Assembly: GCA_050084985.1 (NCBI GenBank)
Contig: JBITNC010000001.1
Coordinates: 184,450,001-184,514,000, forward strand
From: Nageia nagi
Taxonomy: Eukaryota; Pinophyta
Reading direction: 5' to 3'
DNA: 64,000 nucleotides
Shown here piece after piece: positions 47,121-59,600 of the stretch. The translations under genes and the position numbers were made by a program. How positions within the stretch are numbered: the stretch's first letter is position 1; each line of letters starts with the position of its first letter. The notes below the pieces were generated by a model that saw only the letters and a list, made by a program, of their open reading frames with translations, was not told where the DNA came from and did no database searches.

Positions 47121-47580
47121 TGTTGGAATATATAATGCATTATTTTAAGGTTTTATAAGGTTATTCTTATAAATTCACCAATACTAAAAGGTAGAGACCT
47201 TAAGTATTTAAGTGAATATGATAATGTAATTGTCCTAAACTTCATCTCATGAGCATGCCCCTTGGGTAAAAGGGTGTATCATATCATGAAATTATACATT
47301 GGTTAAAAGTATGATCCAAGGGAGGATTTTGGCCTATAAATATAAATCCCTCTCCTTGAGATCATATACCAAAATTTGAAGCAAAGTTATGCTCGAGGAT
47401 TAATGTTAAGAGAGGAAGAAAGAGGTCTTGTAAGAGAGTTATCTTTGTGAATGAGAAAGATCTTAGTTAGTGGATGCACTCCCATGATTGGAGGAACCAC
47501 TTTATATGAGAGTTAAATTTGTGAGATTGGCTATTATATTTATGCTTTGAGTGTTGATGTTTAAGAGAGCTTTCAAGTGA
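47121..47580 (+). repeat. Copia copy 2, 5' LTR (truncated)
   Basis: It matches the LTR at 54202 from TGTTGGAAT through the TATA region (tataaatataaa at 47335) to the phrase gatgtttaagagagctttcaagtgat at about 47575. Then the similarity stops, about 130 bases short of the full length. Confidence 0.85.
47335..47346 (+). promoter_or_regulatory. LTR TATA box (5' LTR)
   Basis: The sequence tataaatataaa in the conserved block ggcctataaatataaatccctctccttgagatca corresponds to TATAAATAG in the two other LTR copies. Confidence 0.65.
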
Positions 47581-48012
47581 TGTTAAGCAAATTCAACATA
47601 TGTAGTTGATTAGTTTGGTAAATAAATTGCAATTGTTATATAGTGAAATTATCTCATATGCCTTAACCTCTTTAATGGAATAAAAATCTACACTTTGGTG
47701 GCTTTGTTGCAATTCTTTTTCCTTAAATATATTGGTAAATAATATTATGGCCTTGGAAATGAAACTTTTGGATCTTGTGCATAATTCAAATTAGTAATAT
47801 ATGCAATTTTTTATGCAAATAAATTATTACCTTCCATAGTTGGAATTTTATTCCCATTTTTTTATGCCACCTTATTTGTTGAAAATCAATATATGATTTG
47901 AATTCTTAACATCTTGCTTTCTTTTTTGAAATTTTATCTTATTTTGGGATTAATGCTAATCTAATTTCATATTTGAGGAGTATATCATTTTTAAAAGTTT
48001 ATCCTATTTTGG
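47581..48012 (+). repeat. Direct repeat unit 1 (~430 bp)
   Basis: This unit is homologous to 49734-50152. Shared phrases include aatctacactttggtggctttgttgcaatt, ttggtaaataatattatggccttgg, aacttttggatcttgtgcataat and aatctaatttcat. Both units begin TG...TTAAGCAA-TTCAACA and end near aagtttatcc. This could be an LTR pair of a small non-autonomous element inserted in the copia copy, or an internal duplication. Confidence 0.8.
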
Positions 48013-49733
48013 AATAATGCTCCTTCCAATTTCAACCTCACCACTAGTTCTCCTGCTACCCCTTCCCTCCCAATTCTTCCTTTGCTCTATCATGTGCTCC
48101 TCTTCTTGCCTATTTTGTCCCCTCCCTTGTGACTTATGAAACTCCTTCATAAGATATTAAAAGGGCATAAATGCCAATGTTTAAAGGAGGTGGAGGTAGA
48201 AAAATGGCCATCTATTTCTATCTTTGTTAATATAAGATTTTGATTACAGAGGTGGAGGGTATTCTCCTTACAAGAAGAGAGTGAGAGAGACACACGATTG
48301 AGGGTGAATTATGGAAAGGTCAATCATAATGGAGGTAGTTATATGACTAGAGGATACATCTCTATGATAATTTAGGAAACCAAATGCATGGCCACCCTTG
48401 TTGGTACTAATGTTAACATCATGCGCCTCTTTATTATCCACCCAGGTTTGGTGGATGAGCACAATAAATAATTTAAAGCTTGCATGATTCTTATTGAATT
48501 ATCCCTAGGATTAATCCTTTACAATAAAAAATCCATATAAAATATTAAAAAATTGTTATTAATATATTATTTTAGAACCTTTGTTCATCTTCTAAAAAGA
48601 TGTTATTTTGAATTGTAATAGGAGTTTTTCTAAAGGGATTGTAATTGTTTCCTCTTCCTATTATAAAGAGAGGTCTTTTTTTATCCTTTCATAATAAAAA
48701 GGGGGAGGGAATTACTTCTCGAGTGAAGTATTTTTTTTAGATAAATAAGTCTAATTTGTTTTAAATGCTTATGTTTTTTTTTTTTTTTAAATGGGGAGAT
48801 AATTTTTTTAATGAAGAGTTATTTTTTCAAAGGGGGAATGTTTTAAGTGTTTATGTTAAGAAGGAGACATTTTTTAGGAGGAGTTTTTTTTTTCCTTAAG
48901 TAAATAAAATATTTTATAAAAGTGGGGGGAGCCATGTTTTTTACTAAGTTCAAATTTTTAAGTAAAAAGGGGGGACTCCTTATTTTTATTATTACTTAAA
49001 ATTAATGAACTCATGTTTTTTTTTGTAAAGAGGTCCTCTTAGGGTTGATAACAAAACCCATTAGACTCTTAGGTTTCAATTTTGAATGATGTATCATTTT
49101 TTAAGCACTTTAATTAATATTAAGCACTTTGCTTTTATTTTTTGTAAAAATCATAAATATTGAAAGTGCATGCTCTAAAATGAATACATATACATATTTA
49201 TTCTGTAACATGACTTGTTTGAGGAGCCACAAGATGAGGATAAGGAAAACTAGAGCCTTTAGTCTATTGATCCATATGGTTTAAAGTTTGTACTTATTAA
49301 TTTACCCTAAGTCTTATGTTGGTCTAGACACAACTCCATATAGGTGGATATGCATATGTGTATTGATACCACATGTCCACACGTACATTCAGGGATTATC
49401 CTAATAATCTAGGAGGATAACTTAACACCTAATCAAGATAATAATTTAGTCAATCCAACATAAATCACACACTTAAAAAATAACTAATACTTATTCTTCT
49501 AAAAGTATATTGTTGATCAAGGGGAACTAGTTGAGGATTGGTAGGACTTGGGCTCCATCATAGCTTGGATTTCATCACCAAGTATTGCATGAGCGAATTC
49601 AAGTGAGGGCTTAATTTTAAATAAGAAAATAACCTCAAATCTACCCTCACAAGCATGCCTTGTTGATTATTTTTAGTTAAAATTAAACATGTATGATTGA
49701 TTTGAATAAATTCAATATGTTTGATTGATTACC
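48013..49733. other. DNA between the two direct repeats, no gene recognised
   Basis: About 1.7 kb without recognised coding on either strand. It includes T-rich and G-rich runs (48680-49040) with recurring ggggga/aggggggact phrases. The minus frame 48268-48462 shows no domain. Confidence 0.4.
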
Positions 49734-50152
49734 ATGATTTAAGCAATTCAACAATATTAGTTGGATAATTTGGTCAAGATATTGTAATTGTTTTACATAG
49801 TGTAATGTTGATTTCATGCTATCTTTTGCCTTCTAAAATCTACACTTTGTTGGCATTATTGCAATTATTTTTCCCAGAATAGATTGGTAAATAATATTAT
49901 GGCCTTGGCAATATAACTTTTGGATCTTGTGCATAATGAAAATTGGCAATATATATAGGTTTTTTTGTGAAAGTGGAATAATTTCTTCCATGGTTGGAAG
50001 TTTATGCCCATATTTTGGATTGATGCTACCTTATTTGTTAAAAATTTATCTATGTTTTGGATTCATATCACCTTACCATTATTTTTTGAAAATTTAATCA
50101 ATTTTAGGATTGATGCCAATCTAATTTCATGTTTGAAAAGTTTATCCTTATA
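49734..50152 (+). repeat. Direct repeat unit 2 (~420 bp)
   Basis: Second copy of the 47581-48012 unit in the same orientation, about 2.15 kb downstream, with similar divergence along its length. Confidence 0.8.
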
Positions 50153-50179
50153 TACATTCCTCTTTCTTACTAGAGAGTT

Positions 50180-50330
50180 ATAGTGCGTGGAGTGGTTAAA
50201 AAGGTTCACCCTTTCCCATGACTACAAATTATTATATTGGTTAAAAATATTCATCCTTTTCCAAAATTGCAAACTTTTGGAGGGGTTAAAAAGGTTCATC
50301 CTTATCCAAATTGCAATTTGTGCCACTTTA
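50180..50330. repeat. Three ~47-bp tandem copies
   Basis: The phrase ggttaaaaaggttcatccttttccaaaattgcaaa recurs at about 50192, 50240 and 50285 with small changes. Confidence 0.65.
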
Positions 50331-50865
50331 CTTCCAATGTTGGGAAGTTTATCCATTATGGATTAATGCCATTTTTTGGGAAGAATATCCATGTTTATGG
50401 AAATTAAATCTATCTTTATGGATTATGGATTAGTTCCAATTTATTTCTTTCATCATATACATCTTGACTTGTGGCCTTCTTATGATCAAGATGGCATTAT
50501 TTGGGGCATGATCAAGTTAACATGATGTGGCTAGTAAATATTGACTTAGTAAAATTATAAATTTGGATTATTAGATTATGCATAGCTTATGATCTTTTGA
50601 TCAACATATATGTATTTTAATCTTCTCTCAAGTTTAGTACAATATTTGTTTGGGATAATGTAATGCTTAAATGACTTTGAGATTGGAATATTTTAATAGA
50701 AAATAGTTTGACCTTTCTAAAATATGCTTAACCTTAATTTGTTTAAAGTACTTCATATTATGGAAAATTAAATCCTTGTGTTGGATTATAAATGCAAAGG
50801 CATATATTTGAGAAGGATAAGGTGATAAGGGCTTCCCAACCTTTTTAATTGGTTTTTTTCAATTT
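50331..50865. other. Copia internal DNA without recognised domain
   Basis: No gag or protease motif could be read; the stretch lies just before the integrase relic. Confidence 0.35.
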
Positions 50866-53100
50866 GATGGATTTATCTCAAATCAAGACACTTGGAGGAG
50901 CTTCATATATCCTTACCTTCATCAACAACTTTAGTAGAATGACATTTGGTTATCTACTCAAGCTCAGTATCAAACCCTTGATAGGTTTAAATATTTCAAC
51001 ACCTTAGTTGAAAATTAGACTAACTTCAAGATCAAGATGTTGAGATTTGATAATAGGAGTGAGTATAATAGCAATAAATTCAATGAATATTGTGCCAAAT
51101 ATGGAATCAAGAGGTAGTTCATGATTCCTTACACCCCTTGGTAAAAAGGTGTTGTTGAAAGAGAGAATGGGACCATTCAAGAAATGGCTAGGTGGATGTT
51201 GAGAAATCTCCCTAGTTTCTTATGGGGTGAAGCTATAAACACTACGATCTATACCTTGAATAGGTATCCTATGAAAGAAATTGAAGGCAAAAACATTATA
51301 ATGAGGCATGAACTAGAAAGAAACATATCATCTCTCACCTTAGAGGTTTTTATTGTGATGTCTATACTATTTTTGAGAAAATATTGAAGTTGGAAAAGAG
51401 ATCCAAAAAAACATATTTATGGGATATGATATTCAACAAAGAGGCTATAGTCTCTACTCTCCTTCCTCCCAAGAAGTGTTTATCTTAAATGATGTAAAGT
51501 TCAATGAAATTCTTGAAGAATCATTTTCTAATGAAGATTTTTATGATTTAGATGACTCTTCAGTTGCACTTGATTGGTTGGATATCAATATAGATAAGTC
51601 ACCTAAAGAGAAACATTCTCCAACTCAGAGGATAATAAGAAGTATGAACTTGAACAAATCCTTATCTTCCAAAATTGATAACATAAATGATCCCTCATAA
51701 TTTAAGGAAGATTTAAAGCACTAGTGTTGGATGGATGCCATGAAAATGGAATATGATTCACTTATGACAAATGGAACTTTGAACTTGGTTACTTATCCTA
51801 ATGAATGGGATATGATTGAAAATAAGTGGAATTACAAGGTCAAACTTAATTTAGTTGAAAAATTGAGAAATATAAGGAAAGATTACTAGCCAAGGTTTTG
51901 CTTAGAAATACAAAGTTGATTATGAGAAAACCTTTACTCTTGTGGCAAATATACCCACTATCATGATAATTCTTACTCTTTTAGTAGCACAAGAATGAAA
52001 AGTTTTTCAGCTTAACATCAAAAGTGCCTTTCTCAATAGTGAATTAGATATGTAAATCTACATGAATCAACTAGAAGAGTTTGTTAAGTTAAATTTTTCC
52101 TTTGTATGCAAGCTAAAAAAGTCATTGTATGAACTTAAGTAAGCACTTAGCGCTTGTTATAAAAATATTTTAAGATACTTTACAGATATTAGGTTCTCTA
52201 AGTGCTTCTTAAATTTAGATATATATATATGCTCAATTATGGACAAGACTTGGTCTTCATTCTTTCCTATGTGGATGATCTTTTGATAATTGGAAATAAT
52301 GATGCAATCATCTAAGAGTGCATATCCAAACTTAAAGAAACTTTTAAAATGATTAATATTGGTCTCTTGCACTACTACCTTGGTATGTAAGTATTAAGTA
52401 TATATTAGAGTTATTGCAAAGGTTTATAATGGAGGAGTGGAAACCTATTGTAATCTCATCTCTTACCTCCAACTCTCAGTTGGTATATGCTTCATCTTCC
52501 ATACAAGTAATAGTAGTCTATTTAATGGGACTATCTCTAGGTCAAATATTGCCTTTGCCATAACTCCTATGGTATGATTTATGCAAATACCATATAATGA
52601 GAACTTCAATTTTGTTAAGAAAATATTAATTTATATTACTATAATGAAGGATATTGCTTTCAAGTATTTCAAGTTACCCTCATTTATTCACTTAGGATTC
52701 TTAGATTTTGACTATGAGGTAGATAGAGATGATATAAAATCAACCTTTGCATATGTGTTTAACATTGGTTCAAAAACTATCTCTTGGGCTTCCAAGAAAT
52801 AGCCTATTACTATTATATCCACCATAAATTCTAAATATTGAATCATGTTAGTTTCTTAAAAGAAATTGGGTATGAGCTAGCTCATCCATCTTAGATTTCT
52901 ACAAAACATTAGTTGGTTATTACTTCAATAAAGAACCCTATTTTCTATCAAAAAAAAAACATGTTGAAATCTAAGCACATTTTATCAGGGATAAAGTTCT
53001 AGATGGTATACTAAACTTTTTTGATTTATTCACCAAACCCCTTCTTGAAGTTAGGTTGGTGATATTGCTCTCAAGGGGTAGTTAAGGTAACTACTTCATC
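50866..53100 (+). pseudogene. Copia pol relic: integrase, RT, RNase H
   Basis: The integrase core reads GGASYILTFINNFSRMTFGY, LRFDNRSEYNSNKFNEYCAK and TPW-stop-KGVVERENGTI. It ends MARWMLRNLPSFLWGEAIN at 51184-51240 (family form R-x-DNGxEY, TPxxNGVxERxNxT). A piece after integrase (51419-51700) has IFMGYDIQQRGYSLYSPSS and FILNDVKFNE. RT begins near 51720 with WMDAMKMEYDSLMTNGTLNL and continues with MNQLEEFV and KLKKSLYELK. YVDDLLIIG at 52268 is followed by LKETFKMINIGLLHYYLGM. RNase H reads KSTFAYVFNIGSKTISWASKK (52740-52800), then IRDKVLDGILNFFDLFTKPL near 52985-53040. Many frames are shifted, and stops often replace Gln. It is plainly inactive. Confidence 0.9.
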
Positions 53101-54192
53101 CTTAGGAGGGTTATTGTATTATTGATCATTTTATATATATATACATTGGTTATACATTAATCATGCAATAAGTGACTATAATTATTGTCTTGGAATCTTC
53201 ATGATGATTTATAGTGTACCACCAATCCAAGAACATTATATCAAGGAGAATGTTCTTGATGGAACAACTACAACTTTATCCGTCTAACTTTGACTCTCCT
53301 AATTAATTCACTAGACCACTTCAAAAACTAAGTTGTACATACTTTGAAAGTTTCTTATGGTTAGTGAAGTTATCCTCAAGAGGAAATGAAGTTTTATATC
53401 TTATGTTGAATTCATATTTGTGATGATAACATCACACCTAATAGGATTTTTGGTTGTATAGTATTGATCTTTGTGTATAATTTTTGGCTAGTTCTCCTTT
53501 TGTGATGAACTATTAGTACATCTTAAGTATATAATAGATCATAATTAGCATTATTTAGTTATCCATATGGGAGGAACTTGTATGTGCATATGATGAATAT
53601 TTTTTACACTATTTAGTTATCTATATGTGAGGAACTCATATGTGTCTTTTGGCAGTATTCAGTTATCCATATGTGAGGAACTTGTATGTGCATTTTATCA
53701 TGATCTATTTATGATGATAGTCAGTACATGGTTTGTATACAACAAGTGACTATAAGTATTGGATTGGCATCTTTATGATGAATTATAGTGCACCATTGAT
53801 CAATGTATGGATGTAATTACTTGATTCATTTATCCTTATTGATATGAATGTGTACATGATGCATCTAGCTAATCTTATTTTTTTGAGCTACCTATAGCTT
53901 ATAGGTTTCTTCTTGAGATTGTAAGTTATTTACTTAAAGTGTGAAGGCTCATGGAGGCTCCTCATGTAAAATTTTGGTTGTATAACTACTTTATATACAT
54001 TGAAACTAGTTACATTTAATGATTGTATTATAAACCATTTGTTAGAATGGTAAAGTAGTGAGTCTCAAACTAAGATCTTGCTTATTTCATAAATATGTAA
54101 ATTTTCTCATCTTTGATTGTATATATATTAGGATAACTCTCTTTTTAGTCTCTCTTTCTTCCTTCTTCTTCATTCTATCTCAATATTGCATT
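53101..54192 (+). repeat. Copia 3' untranslated region with tandem repeats
   Basis: Three copies of atttagttatccatatgtgaggaacttgtatgtgcat lie at about 53554, 53611 and 53660. A second pair (aagtgactataattattgtcttggaatcttcatgatgatttatag) lies at 53170 and 53745. No coding is seen. Confidence 0.65.
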
Positions 54193-54201
54193 AAGGGGGA
54201 G
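54193..54201 (+). other. Copia polypurine tract
   Basis: The purine run aagggggag lies directly before the LTR start TGTTGGAATG; it is the usual primer for plus-strand DNA synthesis. Confidence 0.85.
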
Positions 54202-54726
54202 TGTTGGAATGCATAATACATCATTCTAAGGTTTTGTAAGGTTCTTCTTTTAAATTCACCAATACTTAAATGTATTTTTAAATTCCTTAAGTATTTAAGT
54301 GAATATGATAATATAACTTATTCTACACTCCATCTCATGAGCATGCCTCTTAGGTAAAAGTGTGTAGCATGTCATTACATTGTACATTAATTTAAAGGAT
54401 AATCCAAGGGAGAATTTTGGCCTATAAATAGAAGGCCCTCTCCTTGAGATCATACATCAAAAGTTGAAGCAAATTTATGCTCTAGGATTCATGTCAGGAG
54501 AGGGAGAAAAAGGTCTTGTAAGAGAGTTGTATTAGTAAATGAGAAAGATCTTAGTTAATAAATATACTCTCATGGTTGGAGGAATCATTTTATATGTGTA
54601 TCAAATTTATGAGATTGGCTATTATGTTTATGCTTTAAGTGTTGATGTTTAAGAGAGATTTCAAGTGATCTTGATAGATTAGGATTTTGTTCTTTAAATA
54701 TTAAATCCTTGAAAATTCCTCTTTCA
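54202..54726 (+). repeat. Copia copy 2, 3' LTR
   Basis: It runs from TGTTGGAATG to ctctttca, 525 bases. It compares along its length with the LTRs at 26290 and 47121. TATAAATAG lies at 54423-54431. Confidence 0.85.
54423..54431 (+). promoter_or_regulatory. LTR TATA box (3' LTR)
   Basis: The sequence tataaatag lies in ggcctataaatagaaggccctctcc, identical in this block to the LTR at 26290. Confidence 0.7.
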
Positions 54727-54770
54727 TTTTGGAGGAGGTGGGTTATCTTGCTTATCCTTATAATCATAAA

Positions 54771-55110
54771 TGTTGATACCTTAAAGTGGTCCCCTTAACA
54801 TGGTCCACCTAGGTATAACTTACATGTTTTAATCACATTTAGTCACATTTAATCATATTTTACCTTATTATTATATATTTCTCAAGTTGTGTTCTTATAT
54901 GTTATGTTAATTACACCAGGATAGCTACTACCTACACACAAGGGGTAAAATGGTGAATCATGCCTGATATAAATGTAAGTATATCTAACCTTGGGAAACC
55001 ATGTCAATATTACATTTCAATAGTTGGTACCCTACACTTTGGTGTTTCTAAACATCACCTATTGAAATTAGAATCTTGTTGTCACTCAAGCAAATATATA
55101 TTATCCACTT
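54771..55110 (+). repeat. 5' LTR of the gag-only element (minimum extent)
   Basis: It aligns with 63664-64000 from TGTTGATACC to the phrase cttgttgtcactcaagcaaata. A 46-base stretch starting atgttttaatcacatttag is identical in both. The true end lies further right and cannot be placed, because the 3' copy leaves the window. Confidence 0.9.
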
Positions 55111-55168
55111 CCATGATAATATGTTTGGTTTGACTTTTCAACATCTCTATTGTCATCAATCCTTTTTG

Positions 55169-55214
55169 GTGAACCTCATTCTTCAAGATTGTTAGTGCTT
55201 ACAATGAGGTTCAC
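55169..55214. other. Perfect 12-bp inverted repeat (stem-loop)
   Basis: Arms gtgaacctcatt (55169-55180) and aatgaggttcac (55203-55214) are exactly complementary, with a 22-base loop. It lies in the LTR end or leader and could form a hairpin in the element RNA. Confidence 0.85.
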
Positions 55215-55474
55215 ATATACATTGAGCTCTTTAATATGAGCACCTATGTTGATGTTTCTTCTGTAGTTGGGCTTAGGTTTCGCACAACAAGGTCACCACT
55301 CTTTGATAAGTTCTTCCATCATATTCTTGACCTCAACATAGGTAAGAACACATAAGTATTTATCTTTCACTCAATTCCTTTCTCTTTAGTGCATGTATGT
55401 TGTGTTTTACATCTTGACAATACTATAATTTTGTTGGTCAATTACTGCACTATTTAATTCCCTTATTCATGTAT

Positions 55475-55478
<4 letters not shown>

Positions 55479-55550
<72 letters not shown>

Positions 55551-55570
55551 TGTGTGTGTGTGTGTGTGTG
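55479..55570. repeat. Compound (TA)n-(GT)n microsatellite
   Basis: About 34 TA units are followed, after tatt, by 10 TG units. The open frame over it (reading YIYIYIY) is a product of the repeat. Confidence 0.95.
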
Positions 55571-58546
55571 ATTTTAGGTCATTTAGAGGTAAACCTAGGT
55601 GTATCAAAACACATATCAACATATTGGCACCAACCATTCTTTGCATTTTTTTATTTTGATTTAAGGTTAGAACATAAATGCTCTAAAACCTATAATTCAA
55701 ATGTGAAACCTATTAAAGGTCCTATTTACACACTATATTGCTAAGGTATTTTTTGTTATTAATAATGAAAATGTACATATTAATACTAACCCTGTATCTA
55801 ATAAAACTTCAAAAAGAAGAATAATTGGTAGGCCTAAAGTAGTTCAAAGGCAATGTGAAAGAATTTGAAACAAACAACTATATATCAATGTATAGGTTAA
55901 GATAACAAAAGAAGCTACTAATAGTGCTTTAAATCAAAAGAGCTTTGTAGATAGCTTTAATAGTTTAGCTAAGATAGTAAATTAGAGGGTTAATTTAGAT
56001 AATACATGATATAAAACCCCTTAGAATCAAAACCTCCTATCACAACTAAATAGGATATCATTGCTCAATTGAGTGATGATGAGATATTCTAGAAAGTCAT
56101 GAGTTCCAAGGAAAATAAGCATAGATTCATCAAAATTCTTAGTAGATTATTGATTAAATAAAATGCATAGTAGTTGATTCCCTTGAAGATGAAGAAATGG
56201 TAAAATAATGCAAGTTATTGTATTGTATTAGGTATAAGGAGAACATTCCTCCTAATGACATGACTCTTACACCTCAAAACATGAATTTGGGATTCTTCAT
56301 GAATAGATCTTCTCCCATGTCAAATGTATAGCTATTTATCCTTCCTAAAGCTAGTGTAGATGCCCACATCAGCACGAGTGCTAACCTTAGTGCAAGAGCT
56401 AAAATTCAAAAAAAGATAGTAGTTCTAATTATACCAATAGTTTTCATGATGGATATAGCTTAGGAAAATCAACAAGATATCACTGACCTAATCAATAGTG
56501 TTAGTGAAAAGCTTATTCAACCTACTACATTACAATCCTTACTTCATCAAGAATCCCATGTTGATCATTCAACTCTAGTGGATGATGGATTTGTTGCACA
56601 AGTTTGACAAAATAGATAGGATGAACTTTTTATAGACTTGGATGATGATACAAATATATTTGTTAAGGATGAATGTGAACAAGATGATCATACAAAATAT
56701 GAAGAAATCAACAAGATTCTAGCAGATATTGATACACCTCATTCAGATTGGTCAAAAGAAGATAATAGGGTTAGAATAAAATTTCTTCACTCATTTGATG
56801 AACAAGTCTTAGCAAACAAAAATATTCTTGAAAAGATCAAATACTATAAATTGATACTTCACAAAGTACATAATGAAAAAACAACTAAAATAGAAATATT
56901 TTAGGTCAAGAATAAGCAACTAGTTTAATGTGCTCGCACAAATGAGAGAAAATATTAAGAGGAATAAGAAGATAGACTACTTTCCCAAGCTACATAACCC
57001 ATTCTTAGATGGACTCAAGAAGAGAATGACATCAAATGTGTAAATATTCTTAAATGTGATAGAGAAAATATGATATTTATGTCTCACAATGAAAGAGATT
57101 GGTATGTCTCAACCATATTGCATAACATCATCCATGAAAGGAATGACAAAATAGGATTTTTTGTAATCTTCAATCATAGACAACAATTACCTATATTTGA
57201 AGAAGAATAAAAATTTGAATAGCCAATGGAACATGCAAAGGAATACATTCCAATTGTCATTCTTGCTCCACCCTTGGAGCCTACAATACTTATGATAGAT
57301 CAAGATAAAATTGAAGGCATACAATAACAAGTTAAGAAAATCACCAAGTAACAAGGATTAGCTCCTCAAAAAAAATGATATAACAACCCTTTATGTATAC
57401 AAATTAAAAATATGATACTACTTTCTAATAAAGAGTTGGAGTTTACAAGGTTTTATGGTACTACTGATTCATGTCTTCATGTATGTATTTTTTTGATGAA
57501 GTATTTTTAATCACTTTGGATGAGGACTTGTATGCAAATTTATTCACTTTGCCTTCAAAAGGAGAAGCCTTAAAATGGTTTAACAAATTGCCACATGGTA
57601 GCACTAGTAGCTTTAGATAGTTAAAAATTGCCTATTGTGATCATTTCTAACTTCATATTGTAAAGAAATTTACATTCAGTGACATGTTGAAGCTAAGATA
57701 AAGAGAAGGGTAGTCAATTGAAAATTTTATTATATTTTGGACCAAAAGGCTAATGAGATTCATGTAGACAATGATATGAAGATCATGGCCTTCTTGGAGG
57801 CACTATAGTCAAAGTATGTAGCAAAATTTTTCAATTATCGAAATTTGCCTCTTGATGCATTTCTACAAGTATTATTATAAAAAGAACAATTTAACATCAT
57901 ATATGAATATTGGAAATAAAAATCAAAGCAAAAAGGGGATAAATCACCTCCACAATCACAACATCAAAATAAAAAGGAACATTATCATGAAGAGCCAATA
58001 GTATCCAAAGTGTAACAAGTACAACCCTACAATAGCAACAATGGAAGTTCACAAAGTTGAAAAAGAAGAAAAATTGATTTACACATAATGTTAGAAATTT
58101 CCTATACATAAATTTACACATATCTATGATGACATAGATGAGGTTACAAGAGCTTTGATCAAGAAAATGTTATTGGTTCCACCACCTAAGCCTACAGCTT
58201 AGCCATCCTTTAAGCAAGAGTGCTAAAGGAGTGCAAATCAGATGAGTTTTTTGAATACCATTAATAAAAAGGATACACAACAAAGTATTGTGTTACATTG
58301 CTCAATAAGATTCAGGATCTAATTGATAAAAATAAGTTTGCTTTTCTAGAGCCAAAGTTAGGTGATCAAATAAAGCCATTAAAAGTTCTTTTATATGAAA
58401 ATAACAAGACTATAGGCATCTTCAACAATCCATTTTCAATTTTTTTCAAATCCAAGTCATCAAACACAAGTGTCAACTTTGTGAGTAATCTTCCTCAACC
58501 TTGGTATAAAGGTGCACATTATTGTTCTTTCTCTTGTTATTTATAG
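55571..58546 (+). pseudogene. Gag relic of the gag-only LTR element
   Basis: The N-terminal part includes an open acidic piece at 56638-56904 (DDTNIFVKDECEQDDHTKYE). The gag core starts near 57430 with FTRFYGTTDSCLHV. LDEDLYANLFTLPSKGEALK then leads into WFNKLPHGSTSSF at 57576-57614, the W-F-x-x-LP-x-x-S core of plant Ty3/gypsy gag. Further on come HFxLHIVKKF- and IENFIIFW-like pieces (57640-57740). Near 58245-58340, EYH--KGYTTKYCVTLLNKI and QDLIDKNKFAFLEP match the C-x-x-H-x-x-x-GHTTxxC region and its usual continuation. Stops and shifts are scattered, yet more of the protein can be read than in element A. Immediately after it the coding signal ends without protease or RT. Confidence 0.75.
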
Positions 58547-59600
58547 TTTTTTGACATGTATATAGTAATATAGGTATATTTGTTTTAGTTTTTTGATCAA
58601 ATTCCTTATAGATCTCTACATCCATGATAGGATGCAATTCACTAGTCTATCATCTCCACCACACTGAGGGCATTTATTCGTCACCAAAAGTCAGAACCTC
58701 ATATCATTTTATAGCTCTATGTAGGAACTAACCTCAACATGCATTTTGATCTCCCTACCAAATGTCAAGAAGCCAATAGTATATTTATGTTATCCATTTT
58801 CATTTAAGGTTCATAACCTATGCCTTGTGTGGATTTGTCATCACTTACTAAGAAAAATATGGCTTAGTTTAGTTTGATAAATTTTTGTGCTTAATGCCAT
58901 CTCTTAGTTACTTAACATTTCATCATCCATTCATGTTTCTACTTCCCCAAAGGATCAATCTAGTGTTGGAGAAGTTACTCCTAGCTCTGTTTGCTATTTA
59001 CCACACTAGCACAATGTTGGATTTCTTCACATATTTTGTGCATAGTTAAAACCTTTTTTCTTCTTAATCATCCTCCCCAATGCCTTAAATATGGTTTAGT
59101 TTTGCATTTATTCTTTACCTATATTATGGAAACTTAGGACTATATTTACATTTATATTCCCTTAATTACAACCATGAAGAAACTTTGCCTTCCCATATCC
59201 AAATAATGAAATAGCACACCTCAATGTTACTCTAACCTAATATATATCAACTATACATCCTAATCCATTAAAAATACCATCACCTACACTAGGATCAATT
59301 TATAATTTTCATATATATTCAATATTCCCAATACCTTGTTTATGTCATCCTAGTAATTACCCAATAATTCCATGAGTTCATTTCTTATTAACCATACATA
59401 TGTTAGGCAATTATAAACATTAAATCATTGATACAATAGAAATTTCATGAACACATATCATAAATATGTTGTGATATATATATTTCAATTACCAAAAAGA
59501 ATTAATGCATTATCTTTTTCAACTATACATCTAGTCAACCATATCATAAGTTAATTTCCTATGTTAACATTCCTAGTGGTACTATGATGACTTCTAGAAC
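58547..59600. other. Spacer where pol would be expected; none found
   Basis: Neither strand shows aspartic protease, RT, RNase H or integrase motifs, and open frames are short. The DNA may hold the 3' untranslated part of the minus-strand gene. Confidence 0.5.

Larger units (their letters stand above)
47121..54726 (+). mobile_element. Ty1/copia LTR retrotransposon (copy 2), decayed
   Basis: The element is bounded by a worn 5' LTR at 47121 and a fuller 3' LTR ending at 54726. Both begin TGTTGGAAT, and a polypurine tract precedes the 3' LTR. The coding order integrase, RT, RNase H fits Ty1/copia. No primer-binding site is seen after the 5' LTR, and the LTR's last ~130 bases are replaced by a repeat unrelated to the LTR. 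The five bases flanking each end (aaatt and ttttg) do not match, so no target duplication is confirmed. The 5' third (47.6-50.8 kb) shows no gag and seems rearranged or filled by another insertion. Confidence 0.8.

Noticed and set aside
47116-54731. Five-base target duplication around the copia element
   Set aside because: The flanks read aaatt on the left and ttttg on the right, which do not match.
55469-55744. 91-residue frame beginning with an alternating Tyr-Ile run
   Set aside because: The first half is a TA/GT microsatellite and the rest shows no domain.
56638-56904. Acidic 88-codon frame as an independent gene
   Set aside because: It lies in the position of the gag N-terminal part of the LTR element and is more simply part of that relic.
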